64,000 bases of DNA from Chitinophaga nivalis (GTDB lineage: Bacteria > Bacteroidota > Bacteroidia > Chitinophagales > Chitinophagaceae): assembly GCF_025989125.1 (NCBI RefSeq), contig NZ_JAPDNR010000001.1, forward strand, positions 3,516,301-3,580,300. Reading direction: 5' to 3'. Below, piece by piece: positions 51,319 to 61,384 of the stretch (position 1 is the first letter of the stretch; each line of letters begins with the position of its first letter). Position numbers and translations under genes: made by a program. The notes under the pieces were generated by a model, which saw only the letters and a list, made by a program, of their open reading frames with translations, had not been told where the DNA came from and did not search any database.

Positions 51319-54300
51319 ATGAAAAGAATATCCCTTATGGGGGCATGCTTCGCCGTGCTCTTATCATTCCTTTTGTTAAGCTGGGTGCAGGTGGCAGAAG
51401 GGTTGAAAGATAAAATCGACGTAGGTTTCAGACAAACCAAAGTATTGCAGGTATTACAATACCTGGAAAAAAATACCCGGCTGAAATTTTCTTACAACCT
51501 GGATGACCTGGAACAATTAAAACCACTCACCATCGACAAAAAAGAACGTACCGTGGAAACCCTGTTACAGGAAATCAGCCACATTACTACGTTACAGTTT
51601 AAAATTACAGATGAAATCATCCTGGTAAAGGTACCATCGGCCATCGTTACAACACAGCAGCCGGCAGCACCACAACAGGAAAAACCGGTAACCGGTGTGA
51701 TACAATCTGCCACCGGTGAAAAATTGCCAGGTGTAAGCGTGAAAGTAAAAGGTAGCACCAAAGGCGTACTTACAGATGCCTCCGGTGCTTTCCGGTTTAC
51801 AGACCTGCCGAAAGATGCCATACTCGAAATCTCCTTCATTGGCTTCAATAGCCAGGAAGTAGCCGTGAACGGACAATCCGTGTTGTCTGTTACGCTGGAA
51901 ACATCTACCAAAGTACTGGATCAGGTAGTGGTAGTAGGTTATGGCACACAAAGCAAACGGAATGTCAGCAGTGCCATTACCTCTGTAAAAGGTAGTGAAA
52001 TTGCGAATGTACCCAGCAACAACCCGGTAAATGCCCTGCAAGGTAGGGTAGCGGGTTTAACAGTCGTAAACTCAGGTGGCGCACCAGGTGCGATGGCAGA
52101 TATCAAATTAAGAGGTGTCAGCACTTTTGGAGAACATCAGCCTTTGTTTGTGATAGACGGGGTACCGGGTGATCCTTATTACCTGAATAATAATGACATT
52201 GCTTCCATTGAAGTGCTGAAAGATGGGGCGGCAGCTTCTATCTACGGTTCCCAGAGTGCCAACGGTGTTATCCTGGTTACTACCAAAAAAGGGAAAAAAG
52301 GCGCACCTAAAATGGAGTTCAACAGCTATTACAGCGTGGTGAATCCCGTAGGCAAAATGCACCTGCTCGATGGAGAAGGATACCTGAAAGTACACCGCAT
52401 GATGTACGATAATGCACCAGACATAGATCCTTCTGAAAAACCGGCTTATTTAACGCAACCGGTTACAGCCAACACCAACTGGCGCGACGAGGTAACACAG
52501 CAGGGAAGTGCAGAAAACTACAGCCTGAACGTAACTGGCGGCGGCGAGTATTTTAACTATGGCCTGAGTGGTAATATCACCAAAGAAATAGGTACCATGA
52601 TCGGTACTGATTTCCGCAAGAAATCATTACGTGCCCGGAACGAATATAAAAAAGGCCGCCTCACGATAGAAACCAACCTGGTATATGCAGAAACACAGCT
52701 CCGCGAAATGCGTTTCAGCCTGAAAGATGCTTATTTCCAATCACCTTTGTTACCGGTGTATGATAGCAAAGAGAAGTACGGATACGCCCTGCAGATCAAT
52801 GAATTGCCTAAGTTTCAGAATCCGGTAGGCGCTAGTTTTTATAACGACAACTACAACAAAACACAGTATTTCAGCGGGAATGCCCGGATGTCGGTACAGC
52901 TGATCAAAGGCATGAAGTTCGTGACCAACCTGAGTCTGGCCAACAGCAACAGCTTTGATTACGCTTATCATCCGCCATACCGTGCCAATCAGAATGATCC
53001 GGTACAACCTTTCGCCCGTTTAACAGACGGCCGTACCAACAGACGTGAACGCCTGATGGAAAACCTGTTGTACTACGACCGGAGTTTTGGTAAACATAGC
53101 CTCAACCTGCTGGCGGGTTATACTGCACAGGAAATTATCCGTAACCGGGTAATTACCATTGCAGACGGAAAATCCAATGTATACACAGTAAAGAACGGAC
53201 AAGTAGATATTTCCGAAGTACCGGGTGGTTTCCTGGATCCTAATTTTACCACCATGGACGGTGCTAAAGGAGGTTTGTTCAATGCTACCGGCTCCCGGCC
53301 GCAATACAACCGCCTGTCTACACTGGGCCGTGTTAACTATTCCTACGATAACAAATACCTGGTGCAATTGTCGGTACGCCGCGACGGTTCTTCCAAATTC
53401 GGTGAAAACCGCCGCTATGGTGTATTCCCTTCTGCATCCGTAGGCTGGAATATGCACAGCGAAAGCTTTATGCAGCGCTTTACCTGGCTGGATTTACTGA
53501 AAGTACGTGCCAGCTATGGTGAGTTAGGTAATGAAATTTCCCTGAAAGAGTACGATCACCAGGCATTGATTGATATCTATAACTATATGGGTGGTGGCTC
53601 CGTACAGGGCGGTGGTACCGTATGGCCCGGTGGTGCTGCATGGGAACTGAAAAATAAAGACCTGCGCTGGGAAACAAGTGTATCTAAAAATATCGGGATC
53701 GACTTTGGTGTGTTGAAAAACCTCACCGGTTCCTTTAACTATTTTAACAACGTAACCAATGATCTGCTGATCCGGAAAGAACTGGCGCCAAGTGCCGGAT
53801 TAAATAATCCGGTGATGAACGTAGGCCGTATCAGTAATAAAGGCTGGGAACTGGAATTAACCTATAGCGATCATCATAAAGATTTTAATTATAGTGTAAC
53901 CGGTACCGTTAGTCAGGTGAAAAATAAGGTGCTGGCACTGGCCAACGAAGGACAAAAAATAAACGGTGTTGGATTGAAATACGGCAGCGGCCCCATTCCT
54001 AATACCACCATGGTAGGTACAGAAATAGGTGCTTTCTATCTCTATACAGCAGATGGCATTTTCCAGTCTGACGAAGAAGCTGCCAACTATAAAAATGCGA
54101 ATGGTGTTGCTTACCAGCCGGATGCCAAAGCAGGAGATATCCGTTTTATAGACAGCAATGGAGATGGTATTATCAATGCTAAGGATAAAACCTATAAAGG
54201 CAGCGGGTTCCCTAAACTCGAATATGGCCTGAATATGAATTTCAGCTACAAAGGTTTCGACCTCCAGTTATTCTGGCAAGGTGTTGCCGGCAACAAAATC

Positions 54301-54705
54301 TATAATGGTAATAAATACGAACAACAGGGCATGGATGCAGGCCGCAACTTTGATGTAAGTACCCTGCGTGCCTGGACACCAGACAATCGCAATACAGACG
54401 TACCACGTGCGGTATTGGGTGATCCGAATGGTAATACCCGCGAATCTACCCGCTTCCTGGAAAAAGGCGATTACCTGCGCCTGAAAACCCTGCAGCTGGG
54501 CTATGCCTTTGCGCCACATTTACTGCAAAGAGCCAGCATCAACCGGTTGAGGATCTACGCCAGCGCACAGAACCTGCTCACCTTCACAAAGTATTCCGGT
54601 ATGGATCCGGAAGTAGGTCGCGCGGAAGTATTGAACACCGGCCTGGACTTATGGATGTATCCACAGAATAAAGTGTTTATGGCCGGCCTGCAGCTGGAAT
54701 TCTAA
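51319..54705 (+). CDS. SusC/RagA-type TonB-linked outer membrane transporter with STN domain
   Basis: A 1128-residue outer-membrane importer: signal sequence (about 1-30), STN domain (about 31-108), CarboxypepD_reg-like domain (about 120-200), plug (about 205-340, with LQGRVAGLTVVNSGGAPG and VLKDGAAASIYGSQSANGVILVTTKKG) and barrel ending in Phe (LQLEF). It pairs with the SusD that follows 21 bp later. Because the same operon encodes a beta-galactosidase and an alpha-glucosidase, the ligand is expected to be a galactose- and glucose-bearing glycan or glycopeptide. Confidence 0.94.
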   Translation: MKRISLMGACFAVLLSFLLLSWVQVAEGLKDKIDVGFRQTKVLQVLQYLEKNTRLKFSYNLDDLEQLKPLTIDKKERTVETLLQEISHITTLQFKITDEIILVKVPSAIVTTQQPAAPQQEKPVTGVIQSATGEKLPGVSVKVKGSTKGVLTDASGAFRFTDLPKDAILEISFIGFNSQEVAVNGQSVLSVTLETSTKVLDQVVVVGYGTQSKRNVSSAITSVKGSEIANVPSNNPVNALQGRVAGLTVVNSGGAPGAMADIKLRGVSTFGEHQPLFVIDGVPGDPYYLNNNDIASIEVLKDGAAASIYGSQSANGVILVTTKKGKKGAPKMEFNSYYSVVNPVGKMHLLDGEGYLKVHRMMYDNAPDIDPSEKPAYLTQPVTANTNWRDEVTQQGSAENYSLNVTGGGEYFNYGLSGNITKEIGTMIGTDFRKKSLRARNEYKKGRLTIETNLVYAETQLREMRFSLKDAYFQSPLLPVYDSKEKYGYALQINELPKFQNPVGASFYNDNYNKTQYFSGNARMSVQLIKGMKFVTNLSLANSNSFDYAYHPPYRANQNDPVQPFARLTDGRTNRRERLMENLLYYDRSFGKHSLNLLAGYTAQEIIRNRVITIADGKSNVYTVKNGQVDISEVPGGFLDPNFTTMDGAKGGLFNATGSRPQYNRLSTLGRVNYSYDNKYLVQLSVRRDGSSKFGENRRYGVFPSASVGWNMHSESFMQRFTWLDLLKVRASYGELGNEISLKEYDHQALIDIYNYMGGGSVQGGGTVWPGGAAWELKNKDLRWETSVSKNIGIDFGVLKNLTGSFNYFNNVTNDLLIRKELAPSAGLNNPVMNVGRISNKGWELELTYSDHHKDFNYSVTGTVSQVKNKVLALANEGQKINGVGLKYGSGPIPNTTMVGTEIGAFYLYTADGIFQSDEEAANYKNANGVAYQPDAKAGDIRFIDSNGDGIINAKDKTYKGSGFPKLEYGLNMNFSYKGFDLQLFWQGVAGNKIYNGNKYEQQGMDAGRNFDVSTLRAWTPDNRNTDVPRAVLGDPNGNTRESTRFLEKGDYLRLKTLQLGYAFAPHLLQRASINRLRIYASAQNLLTFTKYSGMDPEVGRAEVLNTGLDLWMYPQNKVFMAGLQLEF

Positions 54706-54726
54706 GCGTATTTACTATTCAAAAAA

Positions 54727-56262
54727 ATGGTTATGAAAAAATCTTGGTTATATACTTCGTTTTTATTTTTCTCGTTATGTGCCGGCACCGGCTGTAAAAA
54801 GGAATTACTGGAACAGAATTCGCCGGACAAACTGACGTCCGATAACTTCTGGACCAATAAGGAGCGTGCATTGACAGGTCTTGCCGCCGCCTATTCCCAG
54901 CTGGAAAGTTTCGTAGACTGGGACAACTATGTGGAAGCCCGTTCCTGCCGGGATTTTTACCGCGAAGACTTTGCACAGCCAGGCACCGATGCCTATAACT
55001 ATGCCTGGTGGATGCAGATTTACAATTTCAACTACGACGCCAGCAATTATGCCATTGAGCTATTATGGCGTGATAATTACCGGGGGATTAACTTCAGTAA
55101 TCAGGTGTTGGAAAATGTAAGCATCATGACACCGGCGCAGATTGATGACTCCAGCAAAAACGCCATCCTGGCGGAAGCTCATTTTCTGCGTGCCTATTAC
55201 AACTTTAAGCTGCTGACCAACTTTGAAAAGGTAATCATCCGCGATAAAGTACCCCAGCAGGAAACAGACCTGCCTAAAGCACCCGCTACCCGTGCGGAAG
55301 TATGGGACTTTATCCTGGCAGATCTGCGCGCAGCAGAACCGGTATTACCATTGCGCAGTAAAAGACCGGCATCAGAATTGGGACGTATCACCAAAGGCGC
55401 AGCGCAGGCTTACCTGGGTAAAGCCCTGATGTATCGTGCCGGAGAAGAAAAAGCGAATAGCAAGGCGTTGTTTACCGAAGCAGCGGCCTGGCTCGAAAAA
55501 GTAATCCTGTCCAATGAATACGGCCTGGTAGAAAACTACCTCGGTTTGTTCGACGGTTCTACGAGTAATTCGAAAGAGTCGGTATTTGAACTGCAGCAAA
55601 CCATGGATCAGTCCAACGGCGCCTACTTCAAATCGCAGTTGAGCGACTGGGTAGCAGCCTACGAACTGGGTGGTTACGGAGAAATCTATGGTACGCCGCG
55701 CCTGGTGACGGAAATGAAGAAAGAAGGAGAAGTGGCTACGGACAAGCGTTACGACCACCGCTTGTATAATACCATCTTTTTTAAAGATCCTTATTTCAAT
55801 GAAGCTACTAATCCGCGTGTATACGGAAAGGTGTTCGATAGCGTATTCAAGAACAATAAGAACGCCATCGCTTTCCGCAAATGGATACCTGCTAAGTTAA
55901 ATCAGCTGGGTAATGCCGTAGCCATCAACGTACCGTTGATGCGTTTGGCAGATGTGAAACTGTTGTATGCAGAAGCACAGAATGAAGCAGGAGAACCAGG
56001 TAAGGCCGTGACTCAGATCAACGAGGTACGGGCCCGCGCTGGTATGCCGGCATTGGCGTTAAGTGGCAAACAAGCCATCTTCGATCAGCTGATACATGAA
56101 CGCGTAATGGAGTTTACCCTCGAAGGCAGCCGGTTTTATGACCTGCGTCGCTGGGGATTGCTGGTGCAGCAGATGCAGGCAGCCAAACGCCAGTTCTCGG
56201 CAGATAAGAGCTTCTATCCTTTGCCACAAAAGGAAACACTGAACAACCCATTGGCACAATAA
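54727..56262 (+). CDS. SusD/RagB family surface lipoprotein
   Basis: A 511-residue lipoprotein with lipobox Cys in SLCAGTGCKKELLEQ (about residue 23). The SusD N-terminal region begins NSPDKLTSDNFWTNKERAL, and the C-terminal RagB domain contains NVPLMRLADVKLLYAEAQNEAG and INEVRARAGMPAL. It caps the SusC channel and captures the ligand at the surface. Start at 54727 or, two codons later, 54733. A hairpin follows the stop codon. Confidence 0.93.
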   Translation: MVMKKSWLYTSFLFFSLCAGTGCKKELLEQNSPDKLTSDNFWTNKERALTGLAAAYSQLESFVDWDNYVEARSCRDFYREDFAQPGTDAYNYAWWMQIYNFNYDASNYAIELLWRDNYRGINFSNQVLENVSIMTPAQIDDSSKNAILAEAHFLRAYYNFKLLTNFEKVIIRDKVPQQETDLPKAPATRAEVWDFILADLRAAEPVLPLRSKRPASELGRITKGAAQAYLGKALMYRAGEEKANSKALFTEAAAWLEKVILSNEYGLVENYLGLFDGSTSNSKESVFELQQTMDQSNGAYFKSQLSDWVAAYELGGYGEIYGTPRLVTEMKKEGEVATDKRYDHRLYNTIFFKDPYFNEATNPRVYGKVFDSVFKNNKNAIAFRKWIPAKLNQLGNAVAINVPLMRLADVKLLYAEAQNEAGEPGKAVTQINEVRARAGMPALALSGKQAIFDQLIHERVMEFTLEGSRFYDLRRWGLLVQQMQAAKRQFSADKSFYPLPQKETLNNPLAQ

Positions 56263-56268
56263 TCATTT

Positions 56269-56305
56269 ATCCTGCCGGTAAGCACGGCTGCCGGCAGGAT
56301 GTTTT
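56269..56305 (+). terminator. Hairpin between susD and the GH2 gene
   Basis: ATCCTGCCGG (56269-56278) pairs perfectly with 56291-56300 and is followed by GTTTT. The T tract is short, so it may be a leaky terminator or a processing hairpin that lowers expression of the downstream enzymes relative to susCD. Confidence 0.6.
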
Positions 56306-56317
56306 ATACAGGCAACC

Positions 56318-59300
56318 ATGATGAGAATTATTTTCCTTGCTGTTTTGTTGTTCCCGTTGGCGTTATTTTCTCAAACCAATGACTGGGAAAATCCATCGAA
56401 AGTATCGGAACATACGTTAGCACCGCACGCGCATTTCATACCTTATCCTACTACTGCAGCAGCCCGGAAACAGGCTGCTTCGCCATTACAGTTATCACTC
56501 GATGGTACCTGGCAGTTTCAGCTGGTAAAACATCCCGGCCTGCGTCCGGCCGGATTTCACCAACCTGCCTTTTCTGTTAAAAACTGGAAAACCATCCAGG
56601 TGCCGGGCAACTGGCAGCCACAGGGCTATGCCCCCTATATTTTTACGGATGTGGAATATCCTTTTCCGCCCAATCCGCCTTTTGTACCTAAAGACGATAA
56701 CCCGGTAGGATCCTACCGGCGCGATTTTGAACTGCCGGCCAATTGGAACGGCAAACAGGTGTGGCTGCACCTCGGTGCGGTCAATGCCTTTTTCTATGCC
56801 TGGATCAACGGGCAGTATGTGGGTTTTAGCAAAGACAGTAAAACACCTGCTGAATTTGACATCACCCCCTATGTGAAAAAAGGAAAAAACGTGATTGCCC
56901 TGCAGGTATTCCGTTTCAGCGACGGCTCTTACCTGGAAGGACAGGATATGTGGAAACTCAGCGGTATTGAGAGAAGTGTATACCTGGTGGCAAGACCACA
57001 GTTATGCCTATACGATTTTTTTGCAAAGGCAGGCCTGACCAACCACTACAAAGATGGTGTGCTGCAATTGGAACTGGCATTGAACAAAATACCAGCGCCG
57101 GCCGACCGGCAGAAAAGGATACAAGTGCAGTTGCTGGACGGGGATAAGATCCGCTTCACCCGCACATTGCCACTGCAACAGGATAGTATATACCGGCTGA
57201 CAGAGCAACTGCCGGACATCCGCAGCTGGAACGCAGAACAACCCAACCTGTACACCCTGTTGCTCACCCTGCAGGATGAAAAAGGCAACGACATCGAAAG
57301 CCTGGCACAGGAAATCGGTTTCCGGAACGTGGAAATCAAAAGTGGTTTATTGCTGGTAAATGGGATGCCGATTAAAATCAAAGGCGTCAACCGGCACGAG
57401 CATGAAATGCATACCGCAAAAGTAGTCACCATGGAAGGGATGTTAAACGATATCCGTACCATGAAACTATATAACATCAATGCGGTACGCAACAGCCACT
57501 ATCCCAACCGGGAAGAATGGTATACCCTCTGCAACCGCTATGGTATCTATGTAGTGGATGAAGCCAATATAGAGTGCGACGGCATGAGTATGCACCCGTT
57601 GCAAACCTTGTCTGACAAGCCGGAATGGAAGGCGGCCTATCTGGACCGTACCCGCCGGATGGTGGAACGCGATAAAAACTATTGCAGCATTATTACCTGG
57701 TCGCTGGGCAACGAAAGTCAGTTCGGGGATAATTTCAAGGCTACCTATCAATGGACAAAAAACAGGGACAATACCCGGCCGGTACAATATGAAGCGGCGC
57801 GTAACAATCCCTATACCGATATCGTTTGCCCGATGTATAAATCCATCGGGTATATGCTGGACTATGTGAAAGAATACCGCGACCGTCCCCTCATTCAATG
57901 TGAATATGCACATATGATGGGAAACAGTGGCGGGAACCTGTACGACGACTGGCAACTGATACAGCAGCATGAGCAGCTGCAGGGCGGTTTTATCTGGGAC
58001 TTCTCCGATCAGACGTTCCCGCAACGCGATTCTCTGGGAAGAGCTATCTGGGCCTACGGCGCCGATATGGGAACCGTGGGGGCTACCAGCGATACCAGCT
58101 TCTGTGCAGACGGGATGCTGGCTGCCGACCGTACGCCTCACCCGCAGGCATTTGAGGTAAGAAAAGTATACCAGCCTTTACAGTGGTCGCCGGTAACGTT
58201 GTCTGCTGATTTGCTGCGTATCCGCAACGGCTACGATTTTAATGACCTCCGTAATGTTCGCCTCTCCTGGGAAGTAAAAGGAGATGGGAAAACCATTGCC
58301 ACGGGTATTTTGCCGGAGCTGGCATTATTGCCACATCAGGCAGATACGGTACGTATACCCTTGCCGGTGATCAACAAAGTACCGGGTACCCATTATTACC
58401 TGCACCTGCGGGCACAGCTGAAAACAGCGGAAGCATTGCTGCCTGCCGGCTTTACCATTGCCACCGAACAATATGAACTGCCTGGTTTTATACCGGCGCC
58501 GGTAGCGAAACTGCCACAGTCCACCTTACAGGTGAAATCTTCGGAACATACCAAAGAAGTAGGCAATGCAGCCTTCCGGGCAGTATTTAACAATGGCTGG
58601 CTGCAACAGTATACCGTGAAGGGAGTGGATTATATGCAAGCATCTTTGCAGCCCAGCTTCTGGCGGGCTGCTACCGATAATGATATCGGCAACAGTGCCC
58701 AGCTGCGTTGCGCCGTATGGCAGCATGCCGCAGACAGTATGCAACTCCTGTCCTGGGAAGTGACCCGGCCGGATAGCCAGCGGGTGATCATGAAAACACA
58801 GTATTACCTGCCGCTGGTGAAAACACACTACGGCGTAGACTATACGATTTTATCCAACGGTGATATACAGGTACAGGTACGGTTCATAGCCGGAGATACC
58901 GTATTGCCGGAGCTGCCCCGTATGGGCATGCGGTTGTTGCTGCAGCCGGACTTTAACACTGTGTCCTGGCTGGGACGTGGTCCTTTCGATAACTATGCCG
59001 ATCGCAAGTATGCTGCAGATATAGACTTGTATACCCTGCCGGCAGACTCCCTGTTTCATCCCTATCCGCGTGCCCAGGAAAGCGGCTACCGGTCGGATGT
59101 ACAGTGGATGGCGCTGCGTAATGCAGCTGGCGCGGGCTGGATGGCCCGTACAGACAGCTTATTGAATATGGGCGTGCTGCATTTTGATATGCACCGGTTG
59201 GACTTTAACCGTCAGCAAAACCGCCATGGCGGCTCTATGTATAATGATCCCCTGATCTGGTGGAATATAGACTATCAGCAGGCCGGATTAGGCGGCGACA

Positions 59301-59428
59301 ACAGCTGGGGAGCAAAACCACATGCGCCTTATACCTTGCCATACCGCGATTACAGTTATCATTTTACCTTAAGACCTTTACAAGCAACCGATCAGGCGGC
59401 AGATAAAGCGAAAGTGAACTATGAATAA
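56318..59428 (+). CDS. Glycoside hydrolase family 2 beta-galactosidase of the SusCD locus
   Basis: A 1036-residue secreted LacZ-type enzyme: signal peptide (about 1-19, ending ALFSQ), jelly-roll (about 45-225), Ig-like domain, TIM barrel with acid/base E466 (SLGNESQFG) and nucleophile E529 (IQCEYAHMMGNSGGN), a second Ig-like domain and Bgal_small_N (about 760-1030). It resembles the enzyme at 3888 in architecture and length. In this operon it would remove beta-linked galactose in the periplasm. The stop codon overlaps the following GH63-like gene by 8 bp. Confidence 0.93.
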   Translation: MMRIIFLAVLLFPLALFSQTNDWENPSKVSEHTLAPHAHFIPYPTTAAARKQAASPLQLSLDGTWQFQLVKHPGLRPAGFHQPAFSVKNWKTIQVPGNWQPQGYAPYIFTDVEYPFPPNPPFVPKDDNPVGSYRRDFELPANWNGKQVWLHLGAVNAFFYAWINGQYVGFSKDSKTPAEFDITPYVKKGKNVIALQVFRFSDGSYLEGQDMWKLSGIERSVYLVARPQLCLYDFFAKAGLTNHYKDGVLQLELALNKIPAPADRQKRIQVQLLDGDKIRFTRTLPLQQDSIYRLTEQLPDIRSWNAEQPNLYTLLLTLQDEKGNDIESLAQEIGFRNVEIKSGLLLVNGMPIKIKGVNRHEHEMHTAKVVTMEGMLNDIRTMKLYNINAVRNSHYPNREEWYTLCNRYGIYVVDEANIECDGMSMHPLQTLSDKPEWKAAYLDRTRRMVERDKNYCSIITWSLGNESQFGDNFKATYQWTKNRDNTRPVQYEAARNNPYTDIVCPMYKSIGYMLDYVKEYRDRPLIQCEYAHMMGNSGGNLYDDWQLIQQHEQLQGGFIWDFSDQTFPQRDSLGRAIWAYGADMGTVGATSDTSFCADGMLAADRTPHPQAFEVRKVYQPLQWSPVTLSADLLRIRNGYDFNDLRNVRLSWEVKGDGKTIATGILPELALLPHQADTVRIPLPVINKVPGTHYYLHLRAQLKTAEALLPAGFTIATEQYELPGFIPAPVAKLPQSTLQVKSSEHTKEVGNAAFRAVFNNGWLQQYTVKGVDYMQASLQPSFWRAATDNDIGNSAQLRCAVWQHAADSMQLLSWEVTRPDSQRVIMKTQYYLPLVKTHYGVDYTILSNGDIQVQVRFIAGDTVLPELPRMGMRLLLQPDFNTVSWLGRGPFDNYADRKYAADIDLYTLPADSLFHPYPRAQESGYRSDVQWMALRNAAGAGWMARTDSLLNMGVLHFDMHRLDFNRQQNRHGGSMYNDPLIWWNIDYQQAGLGGDNSWGAKPHAPYTLPYRDYSYHFTLRPLQATDQAADKAKVNYE

Positions 59429-61373
59429 ATTTAAATGGATAGTGGGGCTGTTGCTGGCATACAGCAGCGCCCAGGCACAACGGCAGCAGTTTCCCGATGT
59501 ACTGGATGTCAGGTATGCCGTGAAAGATACAGGAAATGTAACCGCTACTTTCTTTTCCGACCAGGGCGCCTGGCATGCCTATGCATTGCCGGTGAACCGG
59601 CAGGTCACCGGATTCACGGGGCCTTTGCTGATGGATATGAAAGGAGAGTGGCTGTCTGATATGATGGCACGGTTACGGATATATGAAGAGGGCCGGGAAT
59701 TGTTATTACAGCAAACGGATACGGCTACCCGTTATTATCCGGGTATGCTGCAACTGGTGAGTAGTGCGGAAGGGATACAGGTGCAGTTGCAGCTGGTTTT
59801 CTCCGACAACCGGCAGGCAATGTTGCAGGCGTTGGTGCACAATACCCAACCCCGCCATCGGCAGCTGACCTTGCAGTGGGAGGGCAGTGCGGCTTTGAAA
59901 CGTGCGGTATTACACCCGCAGGAAAATGGATTGCAGGTAACCATCAACGGTACGGCACAACAGCTGCAGATCCGTTACGGCGCCGCGCAGCCCTGGCAGA
60001 TTACCCTGGCCGGCAACAGCTATAAAGCTGTTAAAACCGTGACCATACCCGCCAACGGACATATACTGGAAACGCAGACGCAGTCTTACTACCTGGAAAA
60101 TAAAGAAGTACCGGCAACGATTACTATGCCGGATGCCGCCCGCACACTGGCCGCCAATGAGCAGCGGTGGAATGGTTACCTGCAGCGACTCTGGCAACGT
60201 ATGCCCTTTCCCGTAAGTGATACTTTGCGCAGCCGTCTGGCCGTGAAAAGTATGGTCACCCTGATCACCAACTGGCGCAGTGCAGCCCGGCAGCTGCTGC
60301 ACGACGGCGTATTCCCGTCTGCTTCCTACCAGGGTTTCTATGGCTTCTGGTCATGGGATAGCTGGAAACAAGCCGTGGCCCTGGCTTACTTTGAGCCGGC
60401 CCTGGCGGCATCCAATATCCGCACCCTGTTTGCCTACCAGCAGCCGGACGGCATGATCCCGGATTGTATTTATACAGATAGCAGTGAGAACAATCACCGC
60501 GATACCAAACCCCCGTTGGCAGCATGGGCGGTATGGGAAGTCTTTAAAACCGCGGGCGATACCGCATTCCTGCGGAGCATGTACGACCCCTTATGCCGCT
60601 ACCACGAATGGTGGTACAAAGACCGCGACCACGATGGCAACGGCCTGTGTGAATATGGTGCAACAGATGGTACCCGCATCGCGGCAGCCTGGGAAAGCGG
60701 TATGGACAACGCCGTACGTTTCGACAAAGCGGCTATGTTGCAGAATCATCCGGGTGCCTGGTCATTGAACCAGGAGTCGGTAGACCTGAACAGCTATCTC
60801 TATAAAGAAAAAATGATACTGGCACAGATAGCCCGGCAATTAGGGTTACGCAAAGCCGCGCAGCAATGGCAGCAACAGGCAGTAGTCCTGAAAAAGAAAA
60901 CCAACCAGGCTTTTTATGACGCCACTACCGCTTATTATTACGACCGTACGCTGGCGGGTAACCTGATCCGGGTGAAAGGTCCGGAGGCCTGGATTCCTTT
61001 GTGGGCCGGTATTGCCACCAAAGAACAGGCGGCCGGTGTTACAAAACAACTGAAAGATACCGCTGTTTTTAATACTTTAGTGCCCCTGCCGGTATTGGAT
61101 GCAAGCGAAAAAGCATTTGACCCGCAAAGAGGATACTGGCGCGGACCGGTATGGCTGGATCAGTTCTATTTTGCGATTGCAGGATTACAGACCTATGGCG
61201 CCCATCAACAGGCGGTAGCCCTGAGTACCAAGCTGTGGCAACATGCAGAAGGAATGCAAGGCAAAAGGCCTTTGTATGAAAACTACCATCCACATACCGG
61301 TAAAGGATTAAATGCACCTAATTTCAGCTGGACAGCCGCACATGTACTGATGCTGCTGGCCGCACAACAATAA
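59421..61373 (+). CDS. GH63-type alpha-glucosidase (YgjK-like)
   Basis: A 650-residue secreted enzyme: signal peptide (about 1-19), an N-terminal beta-sandwich domain (about 25-245) and an (alpha/alpha)6 barrel (about 255-648). Barrel signatures are GFWSWDSWKQAVALA, WESGMDNAVRFD with the presumed acid D429, and YENYHPHTGKGLNAPNFSWTAA with the presumed base E620, in the order and spacing of E. coli YgjK. GH63 enzymes hydrolyse alpha-glucosides, and the eukaryotic member, processing glucosidase I, is specific for alpha-1,2 linkages. Overlap with the GH2 gene implies joint use on one substrate. Confidence 0.85.
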   Translation: MNKFKWIVGLLLAYSSAQAQRQQFPDVLDVRYAVKDTGNVTATFFSDQGAWHAYALPVNRQVTGFTGPLLMDMKGEWLSDMMARLRIYEEGRELLLQQTDTATRYYPGMLQLVSSAEGIQVQLQLVFSDNRQAMLQALVHNTQPRHRQLTLQWEGSAALKRAVLHPQENGLQVTINGTAQQLQIRYGAAQPWQITLAGNSYKAVKTVTIPANGHILETQTQSYYLENKEVPATITMPDAARTLAANEQRWNGYLQRLWQRMPFPVSDTLRSRLAVKSMVTLITNWRSAARQLLHDGVFPSASYQGFYGFWSWDSWKQAVALAYFEPALAASNIRTLFAYQQPDGMIPDCIYTDSSENNHRDTKPPLAAWAVWEVFKTAGDTAFLRSMYDPLCRYHEWWYKDRDHDGNGLCEYGATDGTRIAAAWESGMDNAVRFDKAAMLQNHPGAWSLNQESVDLNSYLYKEKMILAQIARQLGLRKAAQQWQQQAVVLKKKTNQAFYDATTAYYYDRTLAGNLIRVKGPEAWIPLWAGIATKEQAAGVTKQLKDTAVFNTLVPLPVLDASEKAFDPQRGYWRGPVWLDQFYFAIAGLQTYGAHQQAVALSTKLWQHAEGMQGKRPLYENYHPHTGKGLNAPNFSWTAAHVLMLLAAQQ

Positions 61374-61384
61374 TATTGATAGCT

